Below, in pieces: positions 36,988 through 48,330 of a stretch of 64,000 nucleotides of DNA. The number at the start of each line of letters is the position of its first letter. Position 1 is the first letter of the stretch. The notes below the pieces were generated by a model, which ran no database searches, was not told the DNA's origin, and saw nothing but the letters and a program-made list of their open reading frames with translations. Position numbers and translations under genes: made by a program. Source of the stretch: Diphasiastrum complanatum (taxonomy: Eukaryota; Streptophyta; Lycopodiopsida; Lycopodiales; Lycopodiaceae); assembly GCA_029204225.1 (NCBI GenBank), contig CM055112.1, positions 22,264,578-22,328,577 on the forward strand, written 5' to 3'.

Positions 36988-37740
36988 TGAGATACATTAC
37001 ACCATGCATACAATCACTTGATTTAATACCCATCATGAAAAGATAACTATTAGTTTTACGAATGAATTACTATATTCTTTCAATAATCCATTATCAAATA
37101 TAACTAAACCTTGTCTTGCAAAAGTGAATATGTTCCATTATGAGTTTTGAGAGATATTCAAATCCCTCCTTTTAACACAACCTCCACGGATGGTCAAACA
37201 TCTTTTCATATTTCTTCGAGCCATTTAAAAACAATACAAGAAAGTATTTCATCGAGTCTCTTCCTCCCCTAAATAGAAGTTTTAGAGTCAAAATGTTATT
37301 GCTCCATTTTATGCATAACTTGGATTTTTTCCAAACCTCAAGTGTATTAAATAAGGAGTTTTTTTAAGGTATGGGATGCACTAAAATTTCACATAATTGA
37401 AAACAAAAAACATGAACCTTTGATAAATTGTCACAATTGTCATGTATATATATATATCATAAAGAATTTTATAAAATGAGATTGAAATGCCTATATTCTT
37501 TTCCCTCTTAAAAAAATATGGAGCTAACTAACAAGAAATAAAGCAAAACATGTTTTAAAAGACAAACACTTGATTGAAGTAAGTCCATGCCCAACTTATT
37601 ATTATCATTTGGCTTGTTAATGCAAAGTTTACAAAGCTTGCACACAAGTTGCTCCTAGTGAACTCGATGGGGGCTCTACGCCAGATTAAGGGGGCCTTAA
37701 ATTAATGCCCAAAACTAATAATGTCATCCTCTCTTTTCAC

Positions 37741-37799
<59 letters not shown>

Positions 37800-37977
37800 C
37801 GAACCTAAGCTACCCAAATAGCAAAGGCCATCACCCTCCAGCTCCCAGGCACACCCATTCACAGCCCCTGATCGCGATCCAGTATATACTTTCCCAGCAT
37901 GATCTCCGTGATCCAACTGGCGCAGGAGTGAAGATGAGGGATAAATAAATGGCTGCAGGCCAACCAGCTTCCAACAG

Positions 37978-38214
37978 TCAATCTAGGCGTCGGTAATGCA
38001 ACAATGTTCGGGAAAGCTGACATAGTTCAAGAATGGAACCGGCATCTTTTCCCAAAAACCGGCATGGTAAAAATTGTATAGGATTTCTTATGTCATAAAT
38101 CTTGAGTTTTATAAAGGAAAACCGGCAAGTAAGAGATTGTCACTCAATAGAGACCGAAGAACTTTTTCACATATCGGTTTTTGGAGCGAAACCTCAAAAA
38201 GGTTTCCCGAACAT
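37978..38214. other. Unmatched segment replacing the KP4-like gene body
   Basis: No resemblance to the gene body or its 3' flank. It contains repeated AAACCGGCA/AACCGGCAT motifs and no long frame. It lies directly downstream of the orphan promoter, so it would be what that promoter transcribes if still active. Confidence 0.5.
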
Positions 38215-38310
38215 GAGCCGACAAGGCATGCGAACTTTGAAGGCAACGAAGAGAGCAAGAGGCTAGAGCGAGTGCCTTGAAAATTTGAAATGTTTAATGC
38301 ACCATCTTAA
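38215..38310 (-). pseudogene. Broken 5' end of a KP4-like gene
   Basis: On the minus strand this segment resembles the start and most of the signal-peptide region of the intact gene at 61298 (shared GCAAGGCATGCG and GGCAACGAAGAGAGCAAGAG blocks on plus). It carries small insertions that shift the frame, and the mature domain with all ten cysteines is absent. It cannot encode a toxin-like protein. It is the remains of a duplicate left in the inverted arm. Confidence 0.8.
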
Positions 38311-38360
38311 AATTGGAAATATATAGATGAGATTGTACTTACAAGATGTCTAATCACTGC

Positions 38361-38368
38361 CTTTTATA
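38361..38368 (-). promoter_or_regulatory. Orphan TATA box
   Basis: TATAAAAG on the minus strand lies at the position equivalent to the TATA box of the intact gene (61219). It is preserved although the gene behind it is gone. Confidence 0.65.
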
Positions 38369-38985
38369 CACCCCCTAGAGATGCAGTTTATATGCCAGGA
38401 TCAGGATCAGGACCACGGCCTGGACGCCTCCAGCTCCAGCTTCATCAAACCTGGCTTGTCAAGGAGCGGTGCCACTGTCACTACATTGTAGTGATTGTAC
38501 ACACAGGGGTAGTCAGTTCGCCTCCAGCTCCAGCTTCATCGAACCTGGCTAGTCAAGGACCGGTGCTACTGTCGGTAACATTGTACAGACACGAGTAGTC
38601 GGTTGTCACTAACATTGTACACACACGAACATTGCACACACACGGGTAGTCAGTTGGTTCAACTTGGAATTTGTCGGCCATTATTGACTAGGCGTCATGT
38701 TTGGATTCCAAACTTTGGAATGATCATGTCGTGCTAGTAAACTTCCTTGGCAATTCTTGTCCCACTTTGCTGCCCGACGCCCGTGTCGTGACTCGTGAAC
38801 CAGGTCGAAGCAAGCATGAATTGAATTTACGTTGGATCTACTTCATATTTTTGAATGACTTTAGAAGCTTCTTATCCTTTACGACTGGCTTCATATGTGA
38901 ACATGAGTTGGTGGTAGGAGCCTCCAAGCATTTGATGTAAGTAACTTTTCCCAATAGAATTTGGAAATGAGACAACAATTTCTCT

Positions 38986-40191
38986 TAGGAATTACTCATC
39001 ATCTTAGGAATCACCACATATTTTTAATGGTCTAATCTTAAGCATTTATTTATGATCCATCAACCATAAATGTTTAGAATCTTATGATTCATCAATCACA
39101 ATTCACTAGATTTTAAAACCAGAGCTAATCATTAAAAAATACTGGAGTGTATCTTCAACACACTACTCAAGAAATATATGAATCATTCTAAAAAACAATT
39201 CTCTGGAAATGGATTTCAGGAATATCCTTTAAATCAGATTCATAACATTTAAATTCTATTATCCATCAAGTAATTACGGATAGAAGACATACCAAAACCA
39301 TTCTAAAATCCATATGGTTGAAACTTGAGTGACAAAATTTCACTTCTCAATAGTCAACTATGAATTAGAGAATCGTTTGATTTTTTGAAGTCTAAATTAT
39401 ATGAATTCATTTAATATGAATAGATTGAAAAAATTCAATACATTCTAAGCCGTATTCACATCCATAAGTAAAATTTCATATAACAATGATCAGTCCTTCA
39501 GCACATAGTCCATCATTGGAAGGAGTTATACAGATCTTATTCCAAATATCTTGTATCCAAGAAATTTCAAGGCAAGGCCGACAAATGCGGACAAAAATCA
39601 TCCCATCTTACTACGGACTAAAGTATTACATACAAGAAACAACATTTTAACAATCTTGAATTTCATGGAACAATATCATCTTATGCATCAATAGGACGAC
39701 CGGAGTGCCTGAGAGTCTGTCTAGTTATAAAATGATGCTTTATATTTGCATTTTGCCCTGCATTTGCAGGTTGTTTGAGTGGACAAGCAGATCCGAAATC
39801 CAATGAAAGTATGCTTCATGAATCATCGGCAATGATGAGGAATGGAAAGATCAACGTTCCATCAGCTATGGACAACATAGTAGAATCCATGCTAATCACG
39901 CATGTAAAGGAGATAAAAAAAAATTAGTTGTGAATTGGCATCCCTTATGGAAATTTTTGAGTCTTTTGGGACCTATATATCTTGTAGGAACTCACCCATC
40001 TACACAACTTGTTTTATAATTTCCGATTGTGAGAATCCTCTCCTCTCATGTATTCAATAATTGTGGCTCTAGGGAGAAGTTGACTGGGGTTTGACTCTCA
40101 GCTTCCACTTGGTTGGATTATTTAGATCCACAATAGTCCTTTTGGTGCATGCAACATGATCTACAAGATATTCACTTGGTGATCCTTATCG
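38986..40191. other. No gene seen; possible Gypsy 5' LTR at its right end
   Basis: AT-rich sequence without coding signature. The last 300 bp or so precede a primer-site-like sequence at 40192 and may be the 5' LTR of the Gypsy element, but no LTR ends could be defined. Confidence 0.35.
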
Positions 40192-40203
40192 TGGTATCAA
40201 AGC
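40192..40203 (+). other. Primer-site-like sequence of the Gypsy element
   Basis: TGGTATCAAAGC resembles the iMet-type primer site with one change. It lies about 560 bp upstream of the Gypsy gag on the same strand. Confidence 0.6.
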
Positions 40204-40753
40204 TTGGATTTTCATGGATTAGAAGGTGGAGTTATTTTTTGTTTTTCTCTCCATTATTGGTAGTATCTCCCAGTTCGTTTCTTCTTAGTGGTGGAACTAA
40301 CCTCTAGAAGTAAGTGGCTTTTTTAATTCATGATTGCTTTCAGCCTAATGATCAATGTTATAGGATTTCTCCAGGGTTCTCAAAAACGTAATTACGTAAA
40401 GTGAAATTTGAAAAATTTAAGGGTTATTTTTGGTGTGTTGGAACATTGATAATGTTCATTTTTACGTTCCACTGGCCAAAACCAGCCAAATAGGTTACTC
40501 GCCAGGCTTTACACAGAGTCTCGCCAGGTCTCGCCACGCTTTACAAAGGAGCCAGGTGAATAGACGTGTCACCATAGGTTCACTACTGTGGAAGCACTTG
40601 GATGAAGAAATACGACCACCATCTTTGAGTATTCTGTTGACTCCTAAGACGACAGGACTTAGGAAGCCTCGGTCTCACCTTGAGATAGTAGAGACTAAAA
40701 CCCTATATGAAGATGAGATAAATGATCCAGAAGATGAGAGATAAGAAGGGGAC

Positions 40754-42198
40754 TTGCCCGAGAAACAGCTGTATATATTTTTAGATATTACACCAGAAAC
40801 CCCTCCATTAGCAGCCTTTGAGGTAAAAGTTATAAGCATGGTAGGAAGACCGACTGAGCCGTTAGTAATCCCTGTCACAGTAGGAGAGTTACCCAAGCTC
40901 AAAGGAGCGATTCTTGAGTATCATGGAGCCCCATATGAAGATGCTGAGTTTCACATTAATGCATTCTGGACCGCATGTCTCATTAATCGAATCACCAATC
41001 CCCACCACAAAATGATGTTTTTCACACTTACCTTGACTGGATCAGTGAGGAGATGGTATTATATTTTGCCTAGGAGATCTATTGAGACCACTGAAGAATT
41101 TATTAGACTATTTCTACTTGATTATGCTCCACGTCGCACCCCCGATGGTCTGTTGTTTACAATTAGCTCACTTCAACAAGGTGAAGGTAGTTCGTCAATA
41201 TCATCGTAAAATGACTGAATTAACACGACAGGTAGATGCCATGGTGCAATTACCCCCCAAGCTATTACTCACTTTCTTTCTGAGAGGCCTAAAAGATGAC
41301 ATACAACTTGTAGTACGTCATAGTGGCCCTCAGACTTTAATGGAAGCCATAAGTAAAGCTCTTGTAGTGGAGGAATGCACAGATTGCCATCACACATGCA
41401 TCAAACATATCTAGAGCTTTGAATAACATAAACCTTAGAACGGATGTGTGGGAGCATAATACATTTAGAGGAAATCAAGTCCACAACAATCCCCAGCCAT
41501 TACAAGAGCAAAGACCTCTAGTAGCAATGTCAGAACCATAGCCACCACCCAGACTTTTAGAATTGATGCCACCTGATACTAGAAGGCAAGTTTCTGGCCC
41601 AGAGAAGGGATATGAGAGTACTGGATCTAATTTTAGTCTAGATGACATGAAAGAGATGCTCAAAGGATACATGGATGTCATGAATGAGAATATATCAACA
41701 CTAGCTTTAGATGTGAATTTCTTAAAGCGACAACGGAATTTGTTAGGCCAAAGGAAACCATTTGACCAACCACCAGGTATAGTACGCCGATTCTGCCAAG
41801 GAAACCACTTAAAAAGAAACTTTCCTAGCACAGTTTGTGCTTTTTGCAAAAAGACTGGTCACCAAGAAGATAGATGTTGGGCTCGAAGAGAAGCCTTAGT
41901 GGCACCTAATCTAAGACAAGGACCTGTGAATCATAGATCACAAGATGAAAGAGTAGTTGACACCCCCAGATCAGTCAGCTTTCTACATAAACCATCTATA
42001 ATACGACCTCAAGACAAGGGCAAAGCTAAAATGGAGGATGAACGGCCTCCAGTGAATCTGATAGAGATCAAGACAATGAGTTCCATAAAGACAAAAGAAG
42101 AAGTACTAGTTGTGACCAGAAGTAAGGCACCGATGGATCCTCCCACTACGTCTTTGAAAAAGGTAGTCGAGAAAAAGACAAGTGATGTGCCTGTCTTG
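40754..42198 (+). pseudogene. Ty3/Gypsy gag, frameshifted and split by element B
   Basis: Gag core at 40754-41209 has FHINAFWTACLINRI, FFTLTLTGSVRRWYY and FIRLFLLDYAP (retrotrans_gag pattern). It continues in another frame at 41160-41414 (RKMTELTRQVDAMV, LTFFLRGLKDDIQL). A third open piece (41563-42198) contains a degenerate knuckle CQGNHLKRNF and an intact CCHC CAFCKKTGHQEDRC. At 42198 it is interrupted by Copia B within TCTTG. It resumes at 54497. Confidence 0.85.
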
Positions 42199-42846
42199 TG
42201 TGAAAGATTCAACTAGTTTCATCACATTTTGCAATATTTCCATATTTGGCATATTGAGGCCAAAACTTGTTTTAGACTTAGAGGTTGACTTTTCAAGTTC
42301 ATTAGTCTAAATTTCATCTGAATAAACACTTTTTGAAAGTGTGGGAAAGATAGAATACGAGTTTGAGTAGATTCAATTTGAATAAGTTGGGTACATTGAA
42401 TCTAGACCCAAAATTGGTAGGGTTAGCATTTTGGTGGGAAAGCCAAGTGGCCAAATAGGGTTTGGACCTGCTATAAAAGGATGTAACTCGTGGAGAGAGT
42501 CATCTTCTCTCTTCTCTATCTCATTTCATGCTTATACATGGTTCTCTTGGGTTCTACTATCCATTGGTGCACTATCTTGGTGATTGCTTGCAATTCTATG
42601 TGTAGAATGATCTATATTGCTATTTTTAAAACCACACGTGTGAAATACAGTAGCTTGCTAGTTTTGTATGGACAACAATAGTACATAATCATTTCATTCA
42701 AGTTTGATCAAGTTCTATTAGTGTTTGCATCTCAAATTGTGTGTAGATGCTGATTTTTCTACATTGGTGAAATTGGTAGTGTATTTCTCTTTCTAACCAA
42801 AGATCATTCAAGTAGATTGGATCTTAAAGATCTGAAATATTTCACA
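42199..42846 (+). repeat. 5' LTR of B
   Basis: This 648-bp LTR runs TGTGAAAGATTC to GAAATATTTCACA. TATA box CTATAAAAGG is at 42471-42480. CACACGTGTG is at 42633-42642, about 160 bp downstream of the TATA and so probably within the transcribed part. Confidence 0.93.
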
Positions 42847-42858
42847 TGGTATCAGAGC
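42847..42858 (+). other. Primer binding site of B (tRNA-iMet)
   Basis: TGGTATCAGAGC, exact, directly after the LTR. Confidence 0.95.
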
Positions 42859-43446
42859 TTGTGTTTCAGGTTATGAAGGAGGAAATCAGATCTATCAATG
42901 ATTTTGTGAAGATATCAAGTCTAGAGCATGCTAGAGAGGATTCTACACCAAAATCGGATTTTTTGCTTTTGTAGATTGGATCTTTTGTAGACCAAAACAC
43001 TAAATAGGTCAATATGCTTGTTCAATTCCATTTTTTGAATTCACATGCTGGATTTGGCCAATTTTTGGATCATTGGTTCAGCCTAAGTGGTGGCTTATAG
43101 ATTGCATATCAAATTTTCAACATTTGCATGTAGATTTGGAATAGTCAATTTTTTGTGATTTTGTCAAAACCCTAATTTTGATTGGATCTCTAGATAGTGA
43201 GGTTGCTGGACTTCATTTGAGTGTGTTTCAATCTTAGGAAGTGGCAAAAGTCATTAGATTGAGGATAGATCATAGGTTGATCAAGATTCCATGATTCTAT
43301 GTGTTGATTTGCTTGGATAAGTGCTAGAAGAGAATTTGTGAGATAGTTTCAAATCTTGGTGATTTCTTTTGGAATCATTTGTTGTTGTTCAAAGGAGTGC
43401 TTCATGCATTGAAACAGGTTGAGAGAGAAGATCAAGTCATTGCTAC

Positions 43447-46400
43447 ATGGCAACCTCAATTGGAGTCATGTTGGAAGCCAATGATAGGCTTACCTCAAGT
43501 AACTATTCATTATGGAAAGTGAGGATGGAGTCACTTCTTGAGATGAATGATGTTTTGGATATTGTTGTAGGTTTGGAGGAGAGACCAGCAACACAACAAG
43601 ATCAATTGAGGTATGACAAGAGGGCCAAGAATGCTCTACACATGATAAAGATGAATGTTACCAATGAACTTCTCAAGGAAGTTGGTAAGTGCACATCATC
43701 TTTGGAAGCTTGGAATTCATTGAAGAAGATTTATGAATCCAAGTCTACTTCTAGAGTGTTGACTCTAAGAAGGCAAATCTTTTCTTGTTTGCAAAAGAAT
43801 GAAGAAAGTCCAAGTACTTTTGTTTTGAGAATGAAAGCATTGAATGATGAGTTAGCTTGCATAGATGAAAGCATTAAGGAAGGAGAACTTATTCAAGTAA
43901 TTCTTAATGGCTTGTTGGATGCTCATGCTAACATTGTTCAAAGTATTGCTATTCAGAAGACTTTGCCAAGTTTGATGGATCTTCAAGAGATCTTGATCAA
44001 TGAGGAATATAGACTTCAAGCAAGAGGTGGATCTACATCGACACTTCAAGAGGATGTTATGTTGAAAAAGGGCAAATTTAAGGGCAAAACCAAATGCAAG
44101 TGGTCTAAAGAGCAAGATCAAGTGGATGCTTCTTCAAGTGGCAAAAAGAAGGATAGATCAAAGCTCAAGTGCTTCTATTGTGGCATCAAAGGACACTTTG
44201 CAAGTGAGTGCTACAAGAAGAAGAGAGATCAAGGAGACAAGCAAGGTAATCTTACTCTTGATGAGGATGGTTTGCATGTGCAAGACGCAAATGATGATGC
44301 TTTTGTGATGTCTTCATGTATGCTTGCTAATGATGGAGATCTAGATCCTTGGTGGATTGATAGTGGAGCAAGATCACACATGACCTTTCACAAAGAGTAC
44401 TTCACTTCTTTGTTGGCATATGGAGATGACAAGAGGGTGATCTACACGGCAAATGATGGTGAGTGTGCAATCAAAGGGATTGGCACGATTCTTATTTCTC
44501 TCTCTACAAATAGGAATGCTCATTTGGAGAATGTCTTGTTTATTCCATCTATTACCAAGAATTTGCTTAGTGTGAGTCAAATTCTAAGTAAGGGCCTCAA
44601 AGTGGAGTTTGATGGAGATGCTTGTTTGATCAAAAGGAAGGATGTCTTGATTGGAAAAGGTAAAAGGCAAGGGAAGTTGTTCAAACTTGATGCTTGTGTT
44701 ATTGCTAACCAAGTTGGATGTGTTGCAAGGGAGCAAATTTATATTCAAGAGGTTTGGCACAAAAGGATGGGACACCTCAACTTCAAGTCATTGGAGGTAA
44801 TGGCAAGGAAGAAGGTTGTGATTGGTCTTCCAAGTTCCTTAAGTAATGACAAGCATGTTTGTGAGTCTTGTGCTTTGTCTAAGTCACATAGACTACCTTA
44901 TACTAGATCTATTTCTATATCTACAAAGCCTTTTCAGCTTGTACATTCGGATATTCATGGATTTACTACAATTAGCAATAGTGGAGCAAAGATGTATGTA
45001 ACATCCATTGATGATTTTAGTAGATTTTGTTGGATCTATCTACTAAAGAGCAAGGATGAAGTGTATGATGTCTTTGTCAAGTTCAAGAATTCAAGGGAGA
45101 ACCAATTCTCCACAAAGATCAAGTGCTTGAGAGGTGACAATGGTGGTGAGTACATATCTAACAAGTTCAAGGACTTTTGTGATGAGCATGGGACCAAGAG
45201 GGAGTATACAACATCAAGGACTCCACAACAAAATGGAGTGGCTGAAAGGAAGAATAGGACTTTATGTGAAAGTGCTAAAGCTATGAGGCTAAGTGCTAAT
45301 CTTGACAAACCATTTTGGGATCAAGCTTTGTTGTGTGCCAATTTCTTGTGCAATAGGTGGTCGAGTGCTATTTTGGATGGAAGGACACCTTTTGAGATGC
45401 TATTCAAGAGGAGGCCGAGTGTCAACTTTCTAAGAACCTTTGGATGCACATGCTATGTCAACATTACTCTTGATGATAGGACCAAGGAGGATCCATCTTC
45501 AAGAAGAGGTATTTTTGTTGGATATAGTGAGGTGAGTAAAGCCTACAAGGTTTACATTCCTTCTACTAACAAAGTGATTGCTGGTAGAGATGTCATTTTT
45601 GATGAGGGAAACATTCCAAAGGTGTCTTCAAGCATGATTGATGGTAAAGTAGATGGATCTAACATTCTTGATGTTGATGAGAAGGATCCTACTTTGGATG
45701 GTGGTGATGATGGACCTTCATCAAGTCAAAAGCCAAGGAGAACATCAAGAGAAAGACAAGTACCTTCAAGGCTCACATATGATCAAAAGGGTAAGCAAGT
45801 AGTTTCTGGAAATTATGTTGCTTTCCTAACCTCTTTGGATGAGCCTACAAGTGTAGATCAAGCAAGGAAAGAAGACGAGTGGATCCAAGCAATGGATCTT
45901 GAGTATCGATCTCTTATGAAGAGTGGAACATCTTTTGGAAGATCTTCTTGTGTACATGGAGCTATGCAAGTGGATGGATGTTATCTTGCTGTAAAATCAA
46001 GTAATGGATCTGGAAAACAAATTTTGTTCAATGACTTTGATGTTCAAGTTGAAGATCAAGAGGTTGATCTCAAAGCGCTTCAACTAGTCAAAAGAGAAGG
46101 TGGCTATTTGGAGCTAGTGAAGAACATCAAAGAAGAGGTAATTGGCGAAGGTGTTATGGATCTGTTTTTGCAGCATATTGAAGACTCAAGTAAGGTCAAA
46201 GGAGCAGCAAGGAAGTGTTGTTCAAGTTTACTTTACTTTTTCTATCTCATGTTTGAGCAATTTCATGTGGATGTGTGCAAATTGTCAAGATATGGTAAAA
46301 CTAGCTACATTGGTGAGCATTGTTTTGATGTTGGATTTGTACCAGCATTCTTGGCTAATTTTGCTGATGGAAATGAAGCTATTGGAGGTTCATTATGTCA

Positions 46401-46839
46401 CTCATTCACGGTCAAGTCATCAAGGTATGATGGTATCTTGAGGCAAGATGAAGATGGAGGCTCATTCATGGAGTATCATGGTGGATACAAGGCAACAAAG
46501 GACAAAGGAGGAGGAGACATGCAAGCAAAAGTTGATCACTCACATTTATCGTTTGTTTGCTATATTTTTCCAGAGAGTTCAGAGTTGGAAGCATGGTGGA
46601 ATCATTTCATTTACATTCTATTTGATTCTTCATGTTCTAGTCACATTTTTACATGTAAAATTGATGTAAGAAATAGTGAAGCATCCCAAGTGGACACTAT
46701 TCTCTATATCAATTATGGTTGTTTCTATTTTGAGCATTACATGATCATTGAAAGGAGATCTATTCTTAGGAAGAAGATCATTCTTATGATGGATCAAAGT
46801 TCTATTGGCAAAAACTATGCTAGGAGCATTGGAAGCTAG
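43447..46839 (+). pseudogene. Copia B gag-protease-integrase fused to foreign sequence, 1130 codons
   Basis: The start MATSIGVMLEANDRL aligns with the start of C. Gag is followed by the CCHC knuckle CFYCGIKGHFASEC (about residue 241), protease WWIDSGARSHMT (about 302; C has GASSHMT), the integrase HHCC finger (HKRMGHL ... CESC) and DDE core HSDIHG, RGDNGGEY, VAERKN. The pre-RT linker runs to about residue 828. There, instead of GCKW, VDVTNAFLNG and YVDD, the frame enters unrelated sequence until its stop at 46839. The protein has no reverse transcriptase. All three integrase acidic residues are kept. Confidence 0.9.
45930..46826 (+). other. About 900-bp foreign segment replacing the RT core of B
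   Basis: Homology to C stops after MKSGT (C: IKSNT) and resumes at the AT-TGGAAGCTAGGAAAG block (46827). C has 885 bp of RT in the equivalent space. The segment stays open in the polyprotein frame for about 300 codons, which suggests that it was coding sequence when captured. It includes acidic and Lys-rich stretches (VKNIKEEVIGEGVMDLFL), a possible hydrophobic run (SSLLYFFYLMF) and Gly-rich GGSFMEYHGGYKATKDKGGG. I recognise no family. Confidence 0.7.
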
Positions 46840-47411
46840 GAAAGCGAGTTTTGAGGTACATCATTGGAACTCGAGATTTTGGCATATTGTATGAGGGATC
46901 ATCACCTAATCTTTTTGGATTTTCAGATTAGGACTATGCTGGAGATGTAATGGATAGGAAATCCATTAGTTCTTATTGTATTTTCATAGGTGATGGAGCT
47001 ATATCATGGATGTCAAAGAAACAAGCCACTATCTCATTGTCATCTAGTGAGGCCGAGTACAAAGCTCTTACACATTGCACAAAGGAGATGGTATGGATCA
47101 AGAGCATGATCAAGGATCTTCACTTGCTGGATTCTTCAGAGAGCCCAATCATCTTTTGTGACAATCAATCAGCCCAAAGAATGGCATCCAATCCTATCTT
47201 TCATGCTAGGAGCAAGCATATTGAGATACAATATCATTTTGTGAGGGAGCGAGTCATTGCAAAGGAGGTGGAGCTTCAACATGTGTCTTCAAGGGAATGT
47301 GTAGCTGATATCTTCACCAAAGCATTGGGAAAAGACTTGTTCATGAAGCATAGGACTTCACTTGGAGTATTATCAAAGTCTATGCTAAAACTAGTTGAAG
47401 AGGGAGTGTGA
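46827..47411 (+). pseudogene. Copia B RNase H
   Basis: After the foreign segment the Copia sequence resumes one frame off (WKLGKRVLRYIIGTRDFG). A TAG stop lies near 46929 within FSD-DYAGD. From 46950 it is open: MDRKSISSYCIF, SLSSSEAEYKAL, CDNQSAQRMA, ARSKHIEIQYHFVRE, and the end KLVEEGV. The polypurine tract GAAGAGGGAG and the 3' LTR overlap the end of the frame. Confidence 0.9.
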
Positions 47412-47663
47412 AAGATTCAACTAGTTTCATCACATTTTGCAATATTTCCATATTTGGCATATTGAGGCCAAAACTTGTTTTAGACTTAGAGGTTGACTTT
47501 TCAAGTTCATTAGTCTAAATTTCATCTGAATAAACACTTTTTGAAAGTGTGGGAAAGATAGAATGCGAGTTTGAGTAGATTCAATTTGAATAAGTTGGGT
47601 ACATTGAATCTAGACCCAAAATTGGTAGGGTTAGCATTTTGGTGGGAAAGCCAAGTGGCCAAA
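47407..47663 (+). repeat. 3' LTR of B, first part
   Basis: Begins TGTGAAAGATTC after the polypurine tract and matches 42199-42455. It is interrupted by C after CCAAA (47659-47663), about 11 bp upstream of the position of the TATA box. Confidence 0.93.
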
Positions 47664-48318
47664 TGTGAAAATTGTCAACATTTCCTAGCTAGTTTGAGGC
47701 CTAAATTGGCTAAAATTGTAAATAGTTTTGGTTCTGGAGTTTCACACGTGTGAACCAGGCCACAATGTTTTTATTTACTGTATTTTTTCAGTATGATGAA
47801 GTGTCAAACTTCATACCCTTCAAAATGAGACCATTTTGATGTATTTTGGTCATATAAGCCATTTTTAGCTATTTTTCCTATATAGGGAATATCTAGGGTC
47901 AAGTACCTTCTAGAGAGAGGAGAGAGAGTCATCTTCTTCATCCATAAATAGTAGGGAAGTCGTGGAGAACAGGTTGGAGAAACCTTTTGTATGCTTCATT
48001 GAGATCAATAGATCATTGTCATTGTTTCTTCCTCCATTGAGAGCATTGTTGTGTGTATTGTCTTCAAGCTATTGTGTATGATCTTAGGTGCTTTCCAAAA
48101 GTGGTAGGCTGATGTATTATGGACTGTATAATGCTATTTTGGGCCGCACTTGATGTTTATGGAAGTTTCCATTTGTGATAAATGCTTTTTGATCAAGTTC
48201 TTTGCATTCTAGGTAGCATAGAATGTGTTGCCAATTCCTAGCTTATGTAGTTTGGAGTGCAAGCATTCAAGCCAATGATCTTGGAGTTTAGATCCACTTA
48301 GGATCTAAATTTTTCACA
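47664..48318 (+). repeat. 5' LTR of C
   Basis: TGTGAAAATTG to AATTTTTCACA. CACACGTGTG is at 47743-47752 within TTCACACGTGTGAA. A TATA-like CTATATAG is at 47878-47885, about 130 bp downstream of the palindrome. Confidence 0.95.
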
Positions 48319-48330
48319 TGGTATCAGAGC
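48319..48330 (+). other. Primer binding site of C (tRNA-iMet)
   Basis: TGGTATCAGAGC, exact, directly after the LTR. Confidence 0.95.

Larger units (their letters stand above)
37130..38985 (-). repeat. Left arm of inverted duplication of the KP4-like locus
   Basis: Read on the minus strand, this arm matches 60757-63064. Segment 38215-38985 corresponds to 60757-61345 (upstream region, TATA box, first codons). Segment 37130-37977 corresponds to 62421-63064 (downstream flank with the GA/CT microsatellite, here (CT)n at 37745-37795). The middle, 37978-38214, has no match and replaces the coding region. This arm also has an insertion of about 170 bp (37537-37706) and a 94-bp tandem duplication in the promoter (38425-38518, 38519-38612). 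Confidence 0.85.

Noticed and set aside
36280-36990. Functional reverse transcriptase gene
   Set aside because: It has motif A-like VDVANAFN but no (F/Y)xDD downstream, and the N-terminal part is broken by stops.
38215-38310. A second functional KP4-like gene in the left arm
   Set aside because: Only a frameshifted signal-peptide-length piece is present; the cysteine-rich domain is missing.
45036-45308. Minus-strand ORFs opposite Copia B and C integrase (45036-45308, 50604-51161, 51092-51334)
   Set aside because: Antisense frames in conserved coding sequence. The sense strand has all the motifs.
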